This document shows positions 42,525 to 49,974 of a stretch of 64,000 bases of DNA, piece by piece. This DNA comes from an uncultured Clostridia bacterium. GTDB lineage: Bacteria; Bacillota; Clostridia; Oscillospirales; Acutalibacteraceae. Location: the NCBI GenBank assembly GCA_947593615.1, contig CANQDR010000002.1, positions 1 to 64,000 of the forward strand, read 5' to 3'. Within the stretch, counting starts at the first letter, position 1. Every line of letters begins with the position of its first letter. A program made the translations under genes and the position numbers. Below the pieces are notes generated by a model. The model searched no databases. It was not told where the DNA came from and saw only the letters and a program-made list of their open reading frames with translations.

Positions 42525-43490
42525 ATGGATGAACACTTAAAAAATGGAAGATTTTTTATTGCAAAACAATGTAAAGGTAATGAAATATGTGCGTGTTGTG
42601 GTGAGCAAAGAGCTGAAAAGCCACTCGCAAAAGTGTTAAAAAATACTTTTACGGAAATAAATCAACTCGTAAAAGCGCCAAGCGATTTTATTTGTGAAAG
42701 TTGCGAAAAGATTTATCTTTCAAGCGATATGAGATTTAAGTGCATATATTCAGCAACAATGCATTCATATGAAGTAATACAACGCACTGATGTCATAGAA
42801 AAAATATGCAACCCACAAAAGCAATGGGTCTTATCCGTACCCTATAGCTTTAAAAAACATCACTGGCTATATGCAGGGCTGTCAGATGAACATCACGCCT
42901 ATATAGGTACAGATGACAGAACAGTTTATTTCAGTTATGACAAGCATAATATATCATACATTGTTGAGCAGATACAAGATTTAGTTACATACGGTGTTCC
43001 AAGGGCGGAAATTATCAGTGGAAATTACTCGGTTTTTTCTCTTGATAAATATAGATTTATACCGATTTACGAGGAACACATACAGCCATTAAGGAGTTGT
43101 GGACTGGTTGAATTAATTGTTAAATTCACACCAGCGCTAAAAGAAAAATTAGTTTATAAAAGTGAGGTTGAAAATCCAATGCTAACGCAATCCGAATTTG
43201 ACGCCGTAAATTTTCTTTCGTCTATAGCATCAAATTCGCAATACAGAATAGAAAACGGCATACAATTCTGGCAAGGCTTTTTTGAGAGAAGAGTTAACAG
43301 ATTTAAAAATTTCGAAGCAACAATATTTGCTTCTAAGTTATCCGAATCTGTAGGTGCATCACAAGGCATATATATAGACATGCTTACTCAAAAAAGCAAC
43401 GAAGAATTGGAATCGATGATGAAAGAAATTCGCGAAAAAACTCATATCTTAATTTCAATAGTTTATAGCGAACGAAACAAAAATAAATAA
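42525..43490 (+). CDS. csf1: Csf1-like type IV CRISPR effector subunit with C-terminal Cas11-like part
   Basis: A 321-residue protein. Residues 22-60 hold two CxxC pairs (Cys22/Cys25 and Cys57/Cys60), matching the zinc finger of Csf1, the Cas8-like subunit of type IV systems. Then WVLSVPYSFKKHHWLYAGL and a mixed alpha/beta part (about 100-215). Residues 219-321 are almost wholly helical (SEFDAVNFLSSIASNSQYRI onward), as expected of a Cas11 small subunit, and Met219 has its own ribosome site (43179). GGGGGTG precedes ATG 42525. It heads a tight operon csf1-csf2-csf3-cysH. The Csf1 call rests on the zinc finger plus gene order; sequence identity to known Csf1 would be low. Confidence 0.75.
   Translation: MDEHLKNGRFFIAKQCKGNEICACCGEQRAEKPLAKVLKNTFTEINQLVKAPSDFICESCEKIYLSSDMRFKCIYSATMHSYEVIQRTDVIEKICNPQKQWVLSVPYSFKKHHWLYAGLSDEHHAYIGTDDRTVYFSYDKHNISYIVEQIQDLVTYGVPRAEIISGNYSVFSLDKYRFIPIYEEHIQPLRSCGLVELIVKFTPALKEKLVYKSEVENPMLTQSEFDAVNFLSSIASNSQYRIENGIQFWQGFFERRVNRFKNFEATIFASKLSESVGASQGIYIDMLTQKSNEELESMMKEIREKTHILISIVYSERNKNK
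43179..43490 (+). CDS. possible Cas11-like small subunit from internal start in csf1
   Basis: In-frame ATG at codon 219 of csf1, preceded by GTGAGG with 11 bases to the ATG. The 103-residue product is all-helical (LTQSEFDAVNFLSSIASNSQ, SNEELESMMKEIREKTHILI). Internal translation of Cas11 from large-subunit genes is established for several type I systems. No separate cas11 gene is present in this module although type IV-B systems normally need this subunit. The existence of the product is inferred. Confidence 0.5.
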   Translation: MLTQSEFDAVNFLSSIASNSQYRIENGIQFWQGFFERRVNRFKNFEATIFASKLSESVGASQGIYIDMLTQKSNEELESMMKEIREKTHILISIVYSERNKNK

Positions 43491-43501
43491 GGAGTATAAC
43501 A

Positions 43502-44284
43502 ATGAAAATTAAATTAACAGCATTATCACCAATAGCCCACGGTTCATTTTCAGAAGGAGTCGATACAGGCAATATTTCAGAATTTCGTAAAATACCAATA
43601 AATAATAATGGCACTATTTTTGAAATTCCGGCTATAAGCGGTAACGCTTTCAGAGGAGTAATAAGACGATTATTAACTCGTGAATTTTTCACCGTTAATA
43701 ATATTGATAAAGTAATTGAACCAAAAATACACGATAAATTATACGCCATTATGGCTAATGGCGGAGCTCTTGGAAAAGACCTGCTCACAAGCTTAAATCC
43801 ATTATTTATTCAAGAAATACGGAAACAACTGCCGATATTATCATTACTTGGTTCTGCTTGTTATAAATTTATGATAAACGGGATGTGTAGTGTAGGTTTC
43901 TTGGTTTTAGATTGTCAAGAATTAGGTACAGGGGAATTTGACAGTCAAACATTGCTAACCGAGATTGGGGAAACCCGTCACGTTGATAAATCTATTATTA
44001 ATGTTGAAAAATTGGATATTAAACCCATGCCATACCTAACCGAAGCAGTTATACAGGGGGCAACATTTTCTGGAGAGATTATTTTTGCTCCCCAAGCGAC
44101 AGAAATTGAAAAAGCCGCAATGTGTCACGGAATTAAATTAATAAATCATATAGGAGGTAAAGTTGCAAGAGGTTATGGCCGTGTAGAAATTAAATCTGAT
44201 GAAGATATAGATGATACAGAATATGTAAAAAACATTAAATCTTGCGATATGGATTTTATCCGGGATTTTATTAAGGGGATTTAA
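43502..44284 (+). CDS. csf2: Csf2-like Cas7-family RAMP protein
   Basis: A 260-residue RAMP-superfamily protein. It starts MKIKLTALSPIAHGSFSEGV, has PAISGNAFRGVIRRLLTREF (the conserved SGNxxRG of Csf2/Cas7 proteins), and ends with the glycine-rich loop HIGGKVARGYGRVEI. Cas7 subunits polymerise along the guide RNA to form the backbone of the effector. It lies 11 bases after csf1 and 3 bases before csf3. GGAG is 7 bases before the start. No cleavage residues can be judged by eye; type IV effectors are not known to cut by Cas7. Confidence 0.8.
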   Translation: MKIKLTALSPIAHGSFSEGVDTGNISEFRKIPINNNGTIFEIPAISGNAFRGVIRRLLTREFFTVNNIDKVIEPKIHDKLYAIMANGGALGKDLLTSLNPLFIQEIRKQLPILSLLGSACYKFMINGMCSVGFLVLDCQELGTGEFDSQTLLTEIGETRHVDKSIINVEKLDIKPMPYLTEAVIQGATFSGEIIFAPQATEIEKAAMCHGIKLINHIGGKVARGYGRVEIKSDEDIDDTEYVKNIKSCDMDFIRDFIKGI

Positions 44285-44287
44285 ACA

Positions 44288-44977
44288 ATGGTTTTTGAAT
44301 TGACGTTTAAAATACTTACCCCAATCATTACAACAACTGATATTCATTTAGATGCCGTTTTTTCTGCAATATCTCCATCAGGCCACAACAAAGATTATGT
44401 CATAACAAGGCATACGCCCTCTCGTTCGATTAAACAACTCAACATACCAATAGATTGCGCTAAAATAAATAACAGATTTATTTTCTGTTGTTCAGTTGCA
44501 AATTTTCATAATGCAGAAACAATATGTGATACAGCGTGCAAACGAAAAAGCGGAGAGGACGTGCTTTATTATCACAAAAATATAACGCGTAAAACAGGCA
44601 TTGAAAAAGACTCAATGATTAAATTATATGGAGTTTCTTGTGATTGCGTTTCTTTTTTACTCTCATCTTCAAATAAATCATCAGTTATTCGTTATGCAAA
44701 AAGAGTAAATAGTATCGGCGGAATGAGAAAGCAAGGTTATGGGCAAGTGACTGATTTTAAATTAACAGAACGACCTGATTTGAGCTGGAAAGATTGCATA
44801 GTTTCAAACGGAAAAGCAATCAGAAATATACCATCTATTTTTATTGATGGCCCATGCCATTCAAAATCACGTTGTTTATGCCCATATTTTCTGCTTGACG
44901 GTAAAGAGCCCTGTGCCACAGTAGGTGATTTTGTCAAGATTAAAGATGATGTTTTCCTCAGTCCGTTTAAGAGATAG
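44288..44977 (+). CDS. csf3: Csf3-like Cas5-family RAMP protein
   Basis: A 229-residue RAMP protein. N-terminal strand VFELTFKILTPIITTTDIHL then LDAVFSAIS, an insertion with a cluster of cysteines and histidines (about 65-105), and near residue 150 the glycine-rich loop SIGGMRKQGYGQVTDF typical of Cas5/Cas6/Cas7 RAMPs. Order and size fit Csf3, which caps the 5' end of guide RNA in type IV complexes. It is 3 bases after csf2 and 11 bases before the CysH-like gene. Two late cysteine pairs (CHSKSRCLC) are not usual and may bind metal. Confidence 0.78.
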   Translation: MVFELTFKILTPIITTTDIHLDAVFSAISPSGHNKDYVITRHTPSRSIKQLNIPIDCAKINNRFIFCCSVANFHNAETICDTACKRKSGEDVLYYHKNITRKTGIEKDSMIKLYGVSCDCVSFLLSSSNKSSVIRYAKRVNSIGGMRKQGYGQVTDFKLTERPDLSWKDCIVSNGKAIRNIPSIFIDGPCHSKSRCLCPYFLLDGKEPCATVGDFVKIKDDVFLSPFKR

Positions 44978-44988
44978 GAGAAATCAAA

Positions 44989-45756
44989 ATGTATTTATCT
45001 GATATTAAAAGTCAACATTTTAAGTTATCTGATGTATTTAAAATTTCATCTACACTTGAATTTAAAAGAAAGTTTGATGATGCGTTAAAAGTTATTGAAC
45101 ATTTTTTTACTTTATGTAATAATCCTGCTGTTTCATGTGGTGGCGGTAAGGATGGCACAGCGGTTTTAATCTTGGCTCAATATATTAAACCCGATATAAA
45201 GGTCATATGTGCAGACCCTCCAAATCCCATAGACGGGAGAGATGAACATCTAAATAACCTTTTTAATAATACAAAATGCAAAATATATAGATGCGAATAC
45301 AACTGGGACGTAGAATCTGTGCTTAAAGGAGACTTGATATATCCAGATGGATTTAAAATGAAAGTTTTGCAACAAAAACAAAAAGAACTTAACGTTGATG
45401 GAATTATCTGGGGTTGCAGAAACTCTGAATCAAGAAGCAGAACAATTAATTTTGCGAAAAACGGATACATTTATCAAGTAAAAGACGGAACCTATAGATG
45501 CCAGCCAATTGCTAAATGGTCACCCGAAGAAGTTTTGGCTTTAGCATTTGCAACTGGCTATCCAATTAACCCAATATATGAAAAAATCGAAGGAATATAC
45601 AATCTTGACCATATTCATGATGGTACTTGGTGGCCGCATGGAGATGATTGCTCAAAAAAATATTGGATAAAAAAATATTATCCTCAACATTTAGATAATT
45701 ATGAAAAGGCAGAGAAATTAACCAAAAGCTATAATTATAAAAGCTGTATTTGGTAA
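44989..45756 (+). CDS. CysH-like PP-loop protein of the csf module
   Basis: A 255-residue adenylating PP-loop (PAPS reductase-like) protein. The pyrophosphate motif SGGKDS is seen as CGGGKDGT (about residues 45-52), so both serines are changed to glycine. Then IWGCRNSESRSR, PIAKWSPEEVLALAFATGYP and a C-terminal HDGTWWPHGDDCSKKYW. A cysH-like gene is a known constant neighbour of type IV-B csf genes; its function there is unsettled, possibly guide-RNA or nucleotide chemistry. It ends the module, 11 bases after csf3. Sulfate assimilation genes are absent around it, so a metabolic role is unlikely. Confidence 0.82.
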   Translation: MYLSDIKSQHFKLSDVFKISSTLEFKRKFDDALKVIEHFFTLCNNPAVSCGGGKDGTAVLILAQYIKPDIKVICADPPNPIDGRDEHLNNLFNNTKCKIYRCEYNWDVESVLKGDLIYPDGFKMKVLQQKQKELNVDGIIWGCRNSESRSRTINFAKNGYIYQVKDGTYRCQPIAKWSPEEVLALAFATGYPINPIYEKIEGIYNLDHIHDGTWWPHGDDCSKKYWIKKYYPQHLDNYEKAEKLTKSYNYKSCIW

Positions 45757-45839
45757 GCGTGTAAACATATACTCTCGTAAAAATTAAAATTTTTAAAGAT
45801 GGAGATTAAAAATAGTGTTTTAAAAACAAATTTTAATGC

Positions 45840-45937
45840 AAAAAAGCCGCTACGAAGAGGACACTTCGTAACGGCGAAAGATAAAGTATAACTAAAATAC
45901 TCTATTTATATTATATCGAATTTTAAAGAAAAATCAA
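45840..45937 (-). ncRNA. candidate antisense-oriented small RNA next to the csf module
   Basis: On the minus strand TTGATT (45932-45937), 16 bases and TATAAT (45910-45915) form a good promoter. About 28 bases after the predicted start (near 45903), a hairpin CGCCGTTACGAAG / CTTCGTAGCGGC-type stem (45846-45875) is followed by six T (45845-45840). The product would be about 64 bases and would end 84 bases before the end of the CysH-like gene. The plus strand has no terminator tail. The remaining part of 45757-45946 has no other gene. Confidence 0.55.
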
Positions 45938-45946
45938 GGTGATTAA

Positions 45947-46510
45947 ATGAAATTTAAGAAATTCGCTGCACTTACAAAGAAAGTCGGCAGATGTGAAATT
46001 ATCAATCTTCAAAAAGAAAATCTTCAGTTTCTAAATAATGGATATGTTTATTATCCGATGCACGATTTGCAGCCCATTGATAACGAGACGCTATATGCTT
46101 TGATTGATGTTGAAAAAGAAAAAAGAGATAATTTCAGCATAGCACATATTACTGAAAAAGACTTAATAAATGTTTCTGATACAGACGAATCAGAAGAACC
46201 ATTGTTAAGAGCACGCCTATCAATAAAATTTGAAGAAAGCAGCGATATTGTACAACCTGTATTTACAAAATACGGTCTATTTTATTATTGTCCTAATTGG
46301 CTGGCACCATTTGATGGTGAATCCTATGAATTATTTTTGCGATATTGCGGCAATGACGATGGCGGATTCCCATATATAGCAGTAAAAACAGGAATGTTTG
46401 TTCTCGGATTTGTTGCACTGCAAAATTTAAACACGCACATGAATATGTTTGCAGTAAACGGCAAAGAGGACTTACAAACGCTTTGTTCAATGATTGAGAT
46501 AACAAAATAA
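45947..46510 (+). CDS. phage protein of unknown function
   Basis: A 187-residue soluble protein starting MKFKKFAALTKKVGRCEIIN with CAAGGTG upstream. It has GYVYYPMHDLQPIDNETLYA, an acidic middle, and an alpha/beta C-terminal half. No domain is recognised. It is the first gene after the csf module, and its stop overlaps the start of the VRR-NUC gene by one base. The similar arrangement in phage early regions suggests replication or regulation, but this is open. Confidence 0.6.
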   Translation: MKFKKFAALTKKVGRCEIINLQKENLQFLNNGYVYYPMHDLQPIDNETLYALIDVEKEKRDNFSIAHITEKDLINVSDTDESEEPLLRARLSIKFEESSDIVQPVFTKYGLFYYCPNWLAPFDGESYELFLRYCGNDDGGFPYIAVKTGMFVLGFVALQNLNTHMNMFAVNGKEDLQTLCSMIEITK

Positions 46511-46872
46511 TGGTACATCACGAAGCAGACGAGCAAATCAAACTTTTCAATTGGGTTGCTTTTATGAGATGCAAATACCCGGCATTGGACTTACTCTATC
46601 ACATTCCTAACGGTGGCAGTCGAAATGTAAAAGAAGCTGCCAATTTAAAGCGTCAGGGTGTTCGTGCAGGCGTACCCGACCTTTGTTTGCCTGTTCCAAA
46701 CGGAAAATATCATGGCTTATATATTGAATTAAAGTACGGCAAAAATAAACCTACCGACAAACAAAAAATCTGGATTACAAAACTCAGAGAGCAGGGATAT
46801 GCAGCAGAAGTTTGCTATGGCTGGATTGAAGCATCTGAAACGCTTTGTACATATTTAAAAATCAAAGTGTAG
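46510..46872 (+). CDS. VRR-NUC domain endonuclease
   Basis: A 120-residue stand-alone VRR-NUC (PD-(D/E)xK) nuclease. HEADEQIKLFNWVAFMR at the start with the first Glu, then GGSRNVKEAANLKRQGVRAG, the catalytic GVPDL and IELKYGKNKPTDKQ (E-x-K), and a C-terminal CYGWIEA. Phages use these for Holliday-junction or replication intermediates. The catalytic set is complete. It starts in the stop codon of the preceding gene. Confidence 0.9.
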   Translation: MVHHEADEQIKLFNWVAFMRCKYPALDLLYHIPNGGSRNVKEAANLKRQGVRAGVPDLCLPVPNGKYHGLYIELKYGKNKPTDKQKIWITKLREQGYAAEVCYGWIEASETLCTYLKIKV

Positions 46873-46884
46873 GAGGAAACCTAA

Positions 46885-47262
46885 ATGAGAGAAATATCAC
46901 GAGAAATATTATTCAGAGGAAAATTAATTGCAAGTGGTGAATGGGCTTACGGAAATTTAGTTATTAAAACTAATGGTGTGTCAATTATAACCCCAGACGA
47001 TACACCGCTTGGAAAATACGGACAAGTCTTTCCCGAAACAGTCGGACAGTACACCTGCTTGACCGATAAGAATGGCAATAAGATTTTTGAGGGAGATATA
47101 CTTAAAACTTCTATCAGTTGCATTTTTTCTGTCGAGTGGGAAAAAGAAGGTAGATTTCTGGGATTTACAAGTGAAAGAAAAATAGTGTATGTCAATCGTG
47201 AACCAAAAGCTGAGGTAATCGGCAACATAAACGATAATCCCGAATTATTGGAGGAAAGCTAA
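46885..47262 (+). CDS. YopX family phage protein
   Basis: A 125-residue protein with the YopX pattern: REILFRGKLIASGEWAYGNL, VFPETVGQYTCLTDKNGNKI and FEGDILK, then a beta-rich end EVIGNINDNPEL. YopX proteins are common in Firmicutes phages; their function is not known. A second, very short YopX-like fragment lies at 48806-48964. GGAGGAAACC precedes ATG. Confidence 0.88.
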   Translation: MREISREILFRGKLIASGEWAYGNLVIKTNGVSIITPDDTPLGKYGQVFPETVGQYTCLTDKNGNKIFEGDILKTSISCIFSVEWEKEGRFLGFTSERKIVYVNREPKAEVIGNINDNPELLEES

Positions 47263-47263
47263 A

Positions 47264-47530
47264 ATGACAGAGAAGATAAAACCCTGTAAAGTTGATAATT
47301 TAATAGATACTATAATTAGCCATAACGAGATAGTAGCTATTTGGGAAAATAGGCGCGACGAGAACGGAGAGTACCATTATCTGCTTTGGAGAGGGATGGC
47401 ACATCAAATCCCCAAAGAATATCTTAATAGGCTTTTTGATAAAATTTTTGGCACTGTTCCAGAAAATATATCAGAAGCCGACACAATAAACATAGCTGTT
47501 TTAACAGGAGGGCAAAAGAATGACTTGTAA
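47264..47530 (+). CDS. small phage protein of unknown function
   Basis: An 88-residue protein starting right after the YopX gene (1 base) behind GGAGGAAAGC. It contains IVAIWENRRDENGEYHYLLW, typical of short phage proteins with a beta sheet, but I recognise no family. It overlaps the following gene by 11 bases. Confidence 0.6.
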   Translation: MTEKIKPCKVDNLIDTIISHNEIVAIWENRRDENGEYHYLLWRGMAHQIPKEYLNRLFDKIFGTVPENISEADTINIAVLTGGQKNDL

Positions 47531-47879
47531 AGATTGTATTCATTATGAAGTATGTGCTATAGAAGTTGTTATGAATACAGCTATTAACGGAAATTGTAAG
47601 TTTTTCAAAGACAAATCCAAAATAATTGAATTGCCTTGTAAGGTTGGAGATACGATTTATTACATATTTAAAGCTGAAATAGACAGAAATGCTATAAATG
47701 GTTTTATAGTAAGTGAGCCTATAAAAATTACAGAAGTCGGGACAAGAGGCTTTTGGACAAGCGCATTTCCAAATGAACATCCAGATGATATGGATAATTT
47801 TGAGCCGTGGGACAGTATCGGCAAAACCGTATTTCTCACAAAAGAAGAAGCCGAACAGGCGTTAAAAAAAGAGGAATAA
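47520..47879 (+). CDS. small cysteine-containing phage protein
   Basis: A 119-residue protein with an N-terminal CKDCIHYEVC and later CKFF cysteine set likely to bind zinc or an iron cluster. It continues into a beta-rich part (IIELPCKVGDTIYYIF). AGGAGGG precedes ATG. Similar proteins occur widely in Clostridia phages without known function. Confidence 0.62.
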   Translation: MTCKDCIHYEVCAIEVVMNTAINGNCKFFKDKSKIIELPCKVGDTIYYIFKAEIDRNAINGFIVSEPIKITEVGTRGFWTSAFPNEHPDDMDNFEPWDSIGKTVFLTKEEAEQALKKEE

Positions 47880-47880
47880 A

Positions 47881-48804
47881 ATGGATACTGCAAAAGAAAA
47901 ACGTGCTATAGACTATTTAAAAAACTTTCAACCGCAGACCGAACCGTATTACCTGTGTTATAGCGGTGGCAAAGATAGCGATACTATTTTAATTCTTGCA
48001 AAATTGGCAGGAGTTGATTTTGAAGCAGTACATAATTTAACTACGGTCGACGAACCTGCGACCGTTCAGTATGTTAAGTCAAACCCCGATGTATGGATTG
48101 ATATGCCTAAAAAAACTATGTGGCAGTTAATAGCCGAAAAGGGAATGCCACCGACACGATTAATACGATATTGTTGCAAGGAATTAAAAGAACACGGCGG
48201 CAAAGGGCGTTTAAAAATAACTGGTGTTCGGCGCGCCGAAAGCAACTCACGAAACGCTAACGGTGGTGTTGTAAAAATAATAGGCAAGCCTAAAACAACT
48301 CAGCGCAAAGCCGAGGAAATGGATGTTGATTACAAAATCAATCCAAAAGGCGGATTAGTTTTGAACATGGATAACGATGAAAACAGACGCTTCGTAGAGA
48401 TATGCTATAGGACAACATCAACAATGGTTAATCCAATATTAGATTGGACAGACGCGGATGTGTGGGAATTTTTACATCATTACGGCTGTTGTAGCAATCC
48501 TCTTTATAAAGTTAAAGATTTAGGCAATACATACTGTCCTACGGGCTGTAAACGAATAGGCTGTGCGTGCTGTCCAATGCAGGGCTTCAAAGGAATGAAA
48601 TCTGATTTAATCAGGCTACCTAAATACCGCGATAACTATTTAAGAGCATTTAGCAGAATGTTAGAAACTCGTAGAGCAAAAGGGCTTGAAATTTCCGAAA
48701 AATGGAAAGACGCTCGTTCCGTAATGATGTGGTGGGTAGGCGATGACCCCCTACAGATGTCCCTATTTGGTAAACCTGAATATTTAAGAGGAGCGTGTAT
48801 GTAA
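47881..48804 (+). CDS. phage PAPS reductase-like PP-loop protein
   Basis: A 307-residue protein with an intact PP-loop YYLCYSGGKDSDTILILA (about residues 20-37), RLIRYCCKELKEHGGKG, ITGVRRAESNSRNA and a cysteine cluster CPTGCKRIGCACCP that may hold an iron-sulfur cluster. Such phosphoadenosine-phosphosulfate-reductase-family proteins are frequent in phages and some (DndC-like) put sulfur in DNA or tRNA. It differs from the CysH-like gene of the csf module, which has a changed motif. The stop at 48804 is followed 1 base later by a small gene. Confidence 0.85.
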   Translation: MDTAKEKRAIDYLKNFQPQTEPYYLCYSGGKDSDTILILAKLAGVDFEAVHNLTTVDEPATVQYVKSNPDVWIDMPKKTMWQLIAEKGMPPTRLIRYCCKELKEHGGKGRLKITGVRRAESNSRNANGGVVKIIGKPKTTQRKAEEMDVDYKINPKGGLVLNMDNDENRRFVEICYRTTSTMVNPILDWTDADVWEFLHHYGCCSNPLYKVKDLGNTYCPTGCKRIGCACCPMQGFKGMKSDLIRLPKYRDNYLRAFSRMLETRRAKGLEISEKWKDARSVMMWWVGDDPLQMSLFGKPEYLRGACM

Positions 48805-48805
48805 A

Positions 48806-48964
48806 ATGCGAGAAATATTATTCAGAGCAAAAAGACCAAATAAATGTAAATACTTTGCTTTTTGCAATGCTGATATTTTTAGACAGGACGATAATGGCAA
48901 TTTTGCAGAGTATAAGCCCCGTCAGATTATAAAACAACCATATCAACAAATGAAATTATTTTAA
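48806..48964 (+). CDS. 52-residue YopX-like N-terminal fragment
   Basis: Starts MREILFRAKRPNKCKYFAFC, like the first residues of the YopX protein (REILFRGK), then diverges and stops after 52 residues. Too short for a full YopX domain. It may be a decayed paralog or a real small protein; GGAGCG lies upstream. Confidence 0.4.
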   Translation: MREILFRAKRPNKCKYFAFCNADIFRQDDNGNFAEYKPRQIIKQPYQQMKLF

Positions 48965-48976
48965 AGGAGAACAAAA

Positions 48977-49141
48977 ATGACAAACCACGAACGAATTAAA
49001 AATATGAGTGCTGAGGAATTAGCGGAGTTTATCCGCGATACGAATTGCAGTCATTGTAGCGGTAACTGCCATTCGGGCACGCCGTACAAAGGCGGCTGCA
49101 ATAAAGGCATTCAAAAATGGCTTAAAAGTGAGGTGAAATAA
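48977..49141 (+). CDS. 54-residue cysteine-rich phage protein
   Basis: MTNHERIKNMSAEELAEFIR followed by a compact cysteine cluster (NCSHCSGNCHSG, GGCNKG). AAAGGAGAAC is a good ribosome site, and its stop overlaps the next ATG. This type of short zinc-finger-like protein is common in phage early regions. The function is unknown. Confidence 0.6.
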   Translation: MTNHERIKNMSAEELAEFIRDTNCSHCSGNCHSGTPYKGGCNKGIQKWLKSEVK

Positions 49142-49974
49142 TGAACAAGACAAAAATTGAATGGTGCGATAGCACATGGAATCCGGTAACAGGCTGCCAC
49201 CACGGGTGCGAGTATTGTTACGCACGGAGGATTGCAGAGAGGTTCGGGGGCTACACAATGGACGGGAATTTTTTCACGGAGCAATTTTTTGAAATACTTG
49301 ACGAACCGCTAACTATTGAGCGGGCAAACGGAAAGAAAAACAAAGCCCCGTACCCGTTTGTATTTCAGCCGACGCTCCACCGCTACCGCCTTGGAGAGTA
49401 TGAGAAGAAAGCCGGACGCACGATATTCGTGTGCAGTATGGCAGACCTTTTCGGCTCATGGGTGCCGGACGAGTGGATAGAGGAGGTATTCGCAGCCTGC
49501 GAGAAAGCACCGCAGCACCGTTATTTATTCCTTACGAAAAATCCACAGAGATATATTGATCTCGCAATGGCAGGAAAGCTCCCGGCAAAGGACAATATGT
49601 GGTACGGTACTACTGCAACAACTCCGGACGAGCCGTTCTTTTTCGGCGGAGCATGGCACACATTTGTCAGCATAGAACCGATATTAAGAGATTACAGTGG
49701 CGAAATCGAGCATATGTGCGACACTTTTGCACAGTGGGTAATCGTTGGAGCAGAGACGGGTAACAGAAAAGGCAAAGTAGTCCCGAAACGTAAATGGATT
49801 GATGCAATCACAAAAACCTGCATAGAGCGCCATATTGCTCTTTTTATGAAAGACAGTCTAATTCCAATAGTCGGAGAGGATAATATGTTCCGTATCTTTC
49901 CGTGGGACGATAATTTTAAGGACTGCATAGAAAAAGAACAGAGATGGCTTGAATCAGAAGACCAAATTGCATAA
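49141..49974 (+). CDS. DUF5131 / phage Gp37-Gp68 family protein with radical-SAM-type cysteine motif
   Basis: A 277-residue protein that opens IEWCDSTWNPVTGCHHGCEY and contains C-HHG-C-EY-C, the CxxxCxxC radical-SAM signature. Then FVCSMADLFGSWVPDEW, the FLTKNPQRY strand and VIVGAETGNRKGK. These are the marks of the phage Gp37/Gp68 (DUF5131) family, common in phages and mobile elements with unknown substrate. It probably binds a 4Fe-4S cluster and S-adenosylmethionine. It follows four small genes in one operon and is followed by a 350-base gap. Confidence 0.88.
   Translation: MNKTKIEWCDSTWNPVTGCHHGCEYCYARRIAERFGGYTMDGNFFTEQFFEILDEPLTIERANGKKNKAPYPFVFQPTLHRYRLGEYEKKAGRTIFVCSMADLFGSWVPDEWIEEVFAACEKAPQHRYLFLTKNPQRYIDLAMAGKLPAKDNMWYGTTATTPDEPFFFGGAWHTFVSIEPILRDYSGEIEHMCDTFAQWVIVGAETGNRKGKVVPKRKWIDAITKTCIERHIALFMKDSLIPIVGEDNMFRIFPWDDNFKDCIEKEQRWLESEDQIA

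Noticed and set aside
45799..45891. 30-codon plus-strand frame between the CysH-like gene and the next gene
   Set aside because: No ribosome site, and it runs through the terminator hairpin of the candidate minus-strand small RNA.
42435..47000. Search for a CRISPR array next to the csf genes
   Set aside because: No set of regularly spaced repeats was seen on either side; the only repeats in the region are the 51-bp pair at 39621/40030 and hairpins.
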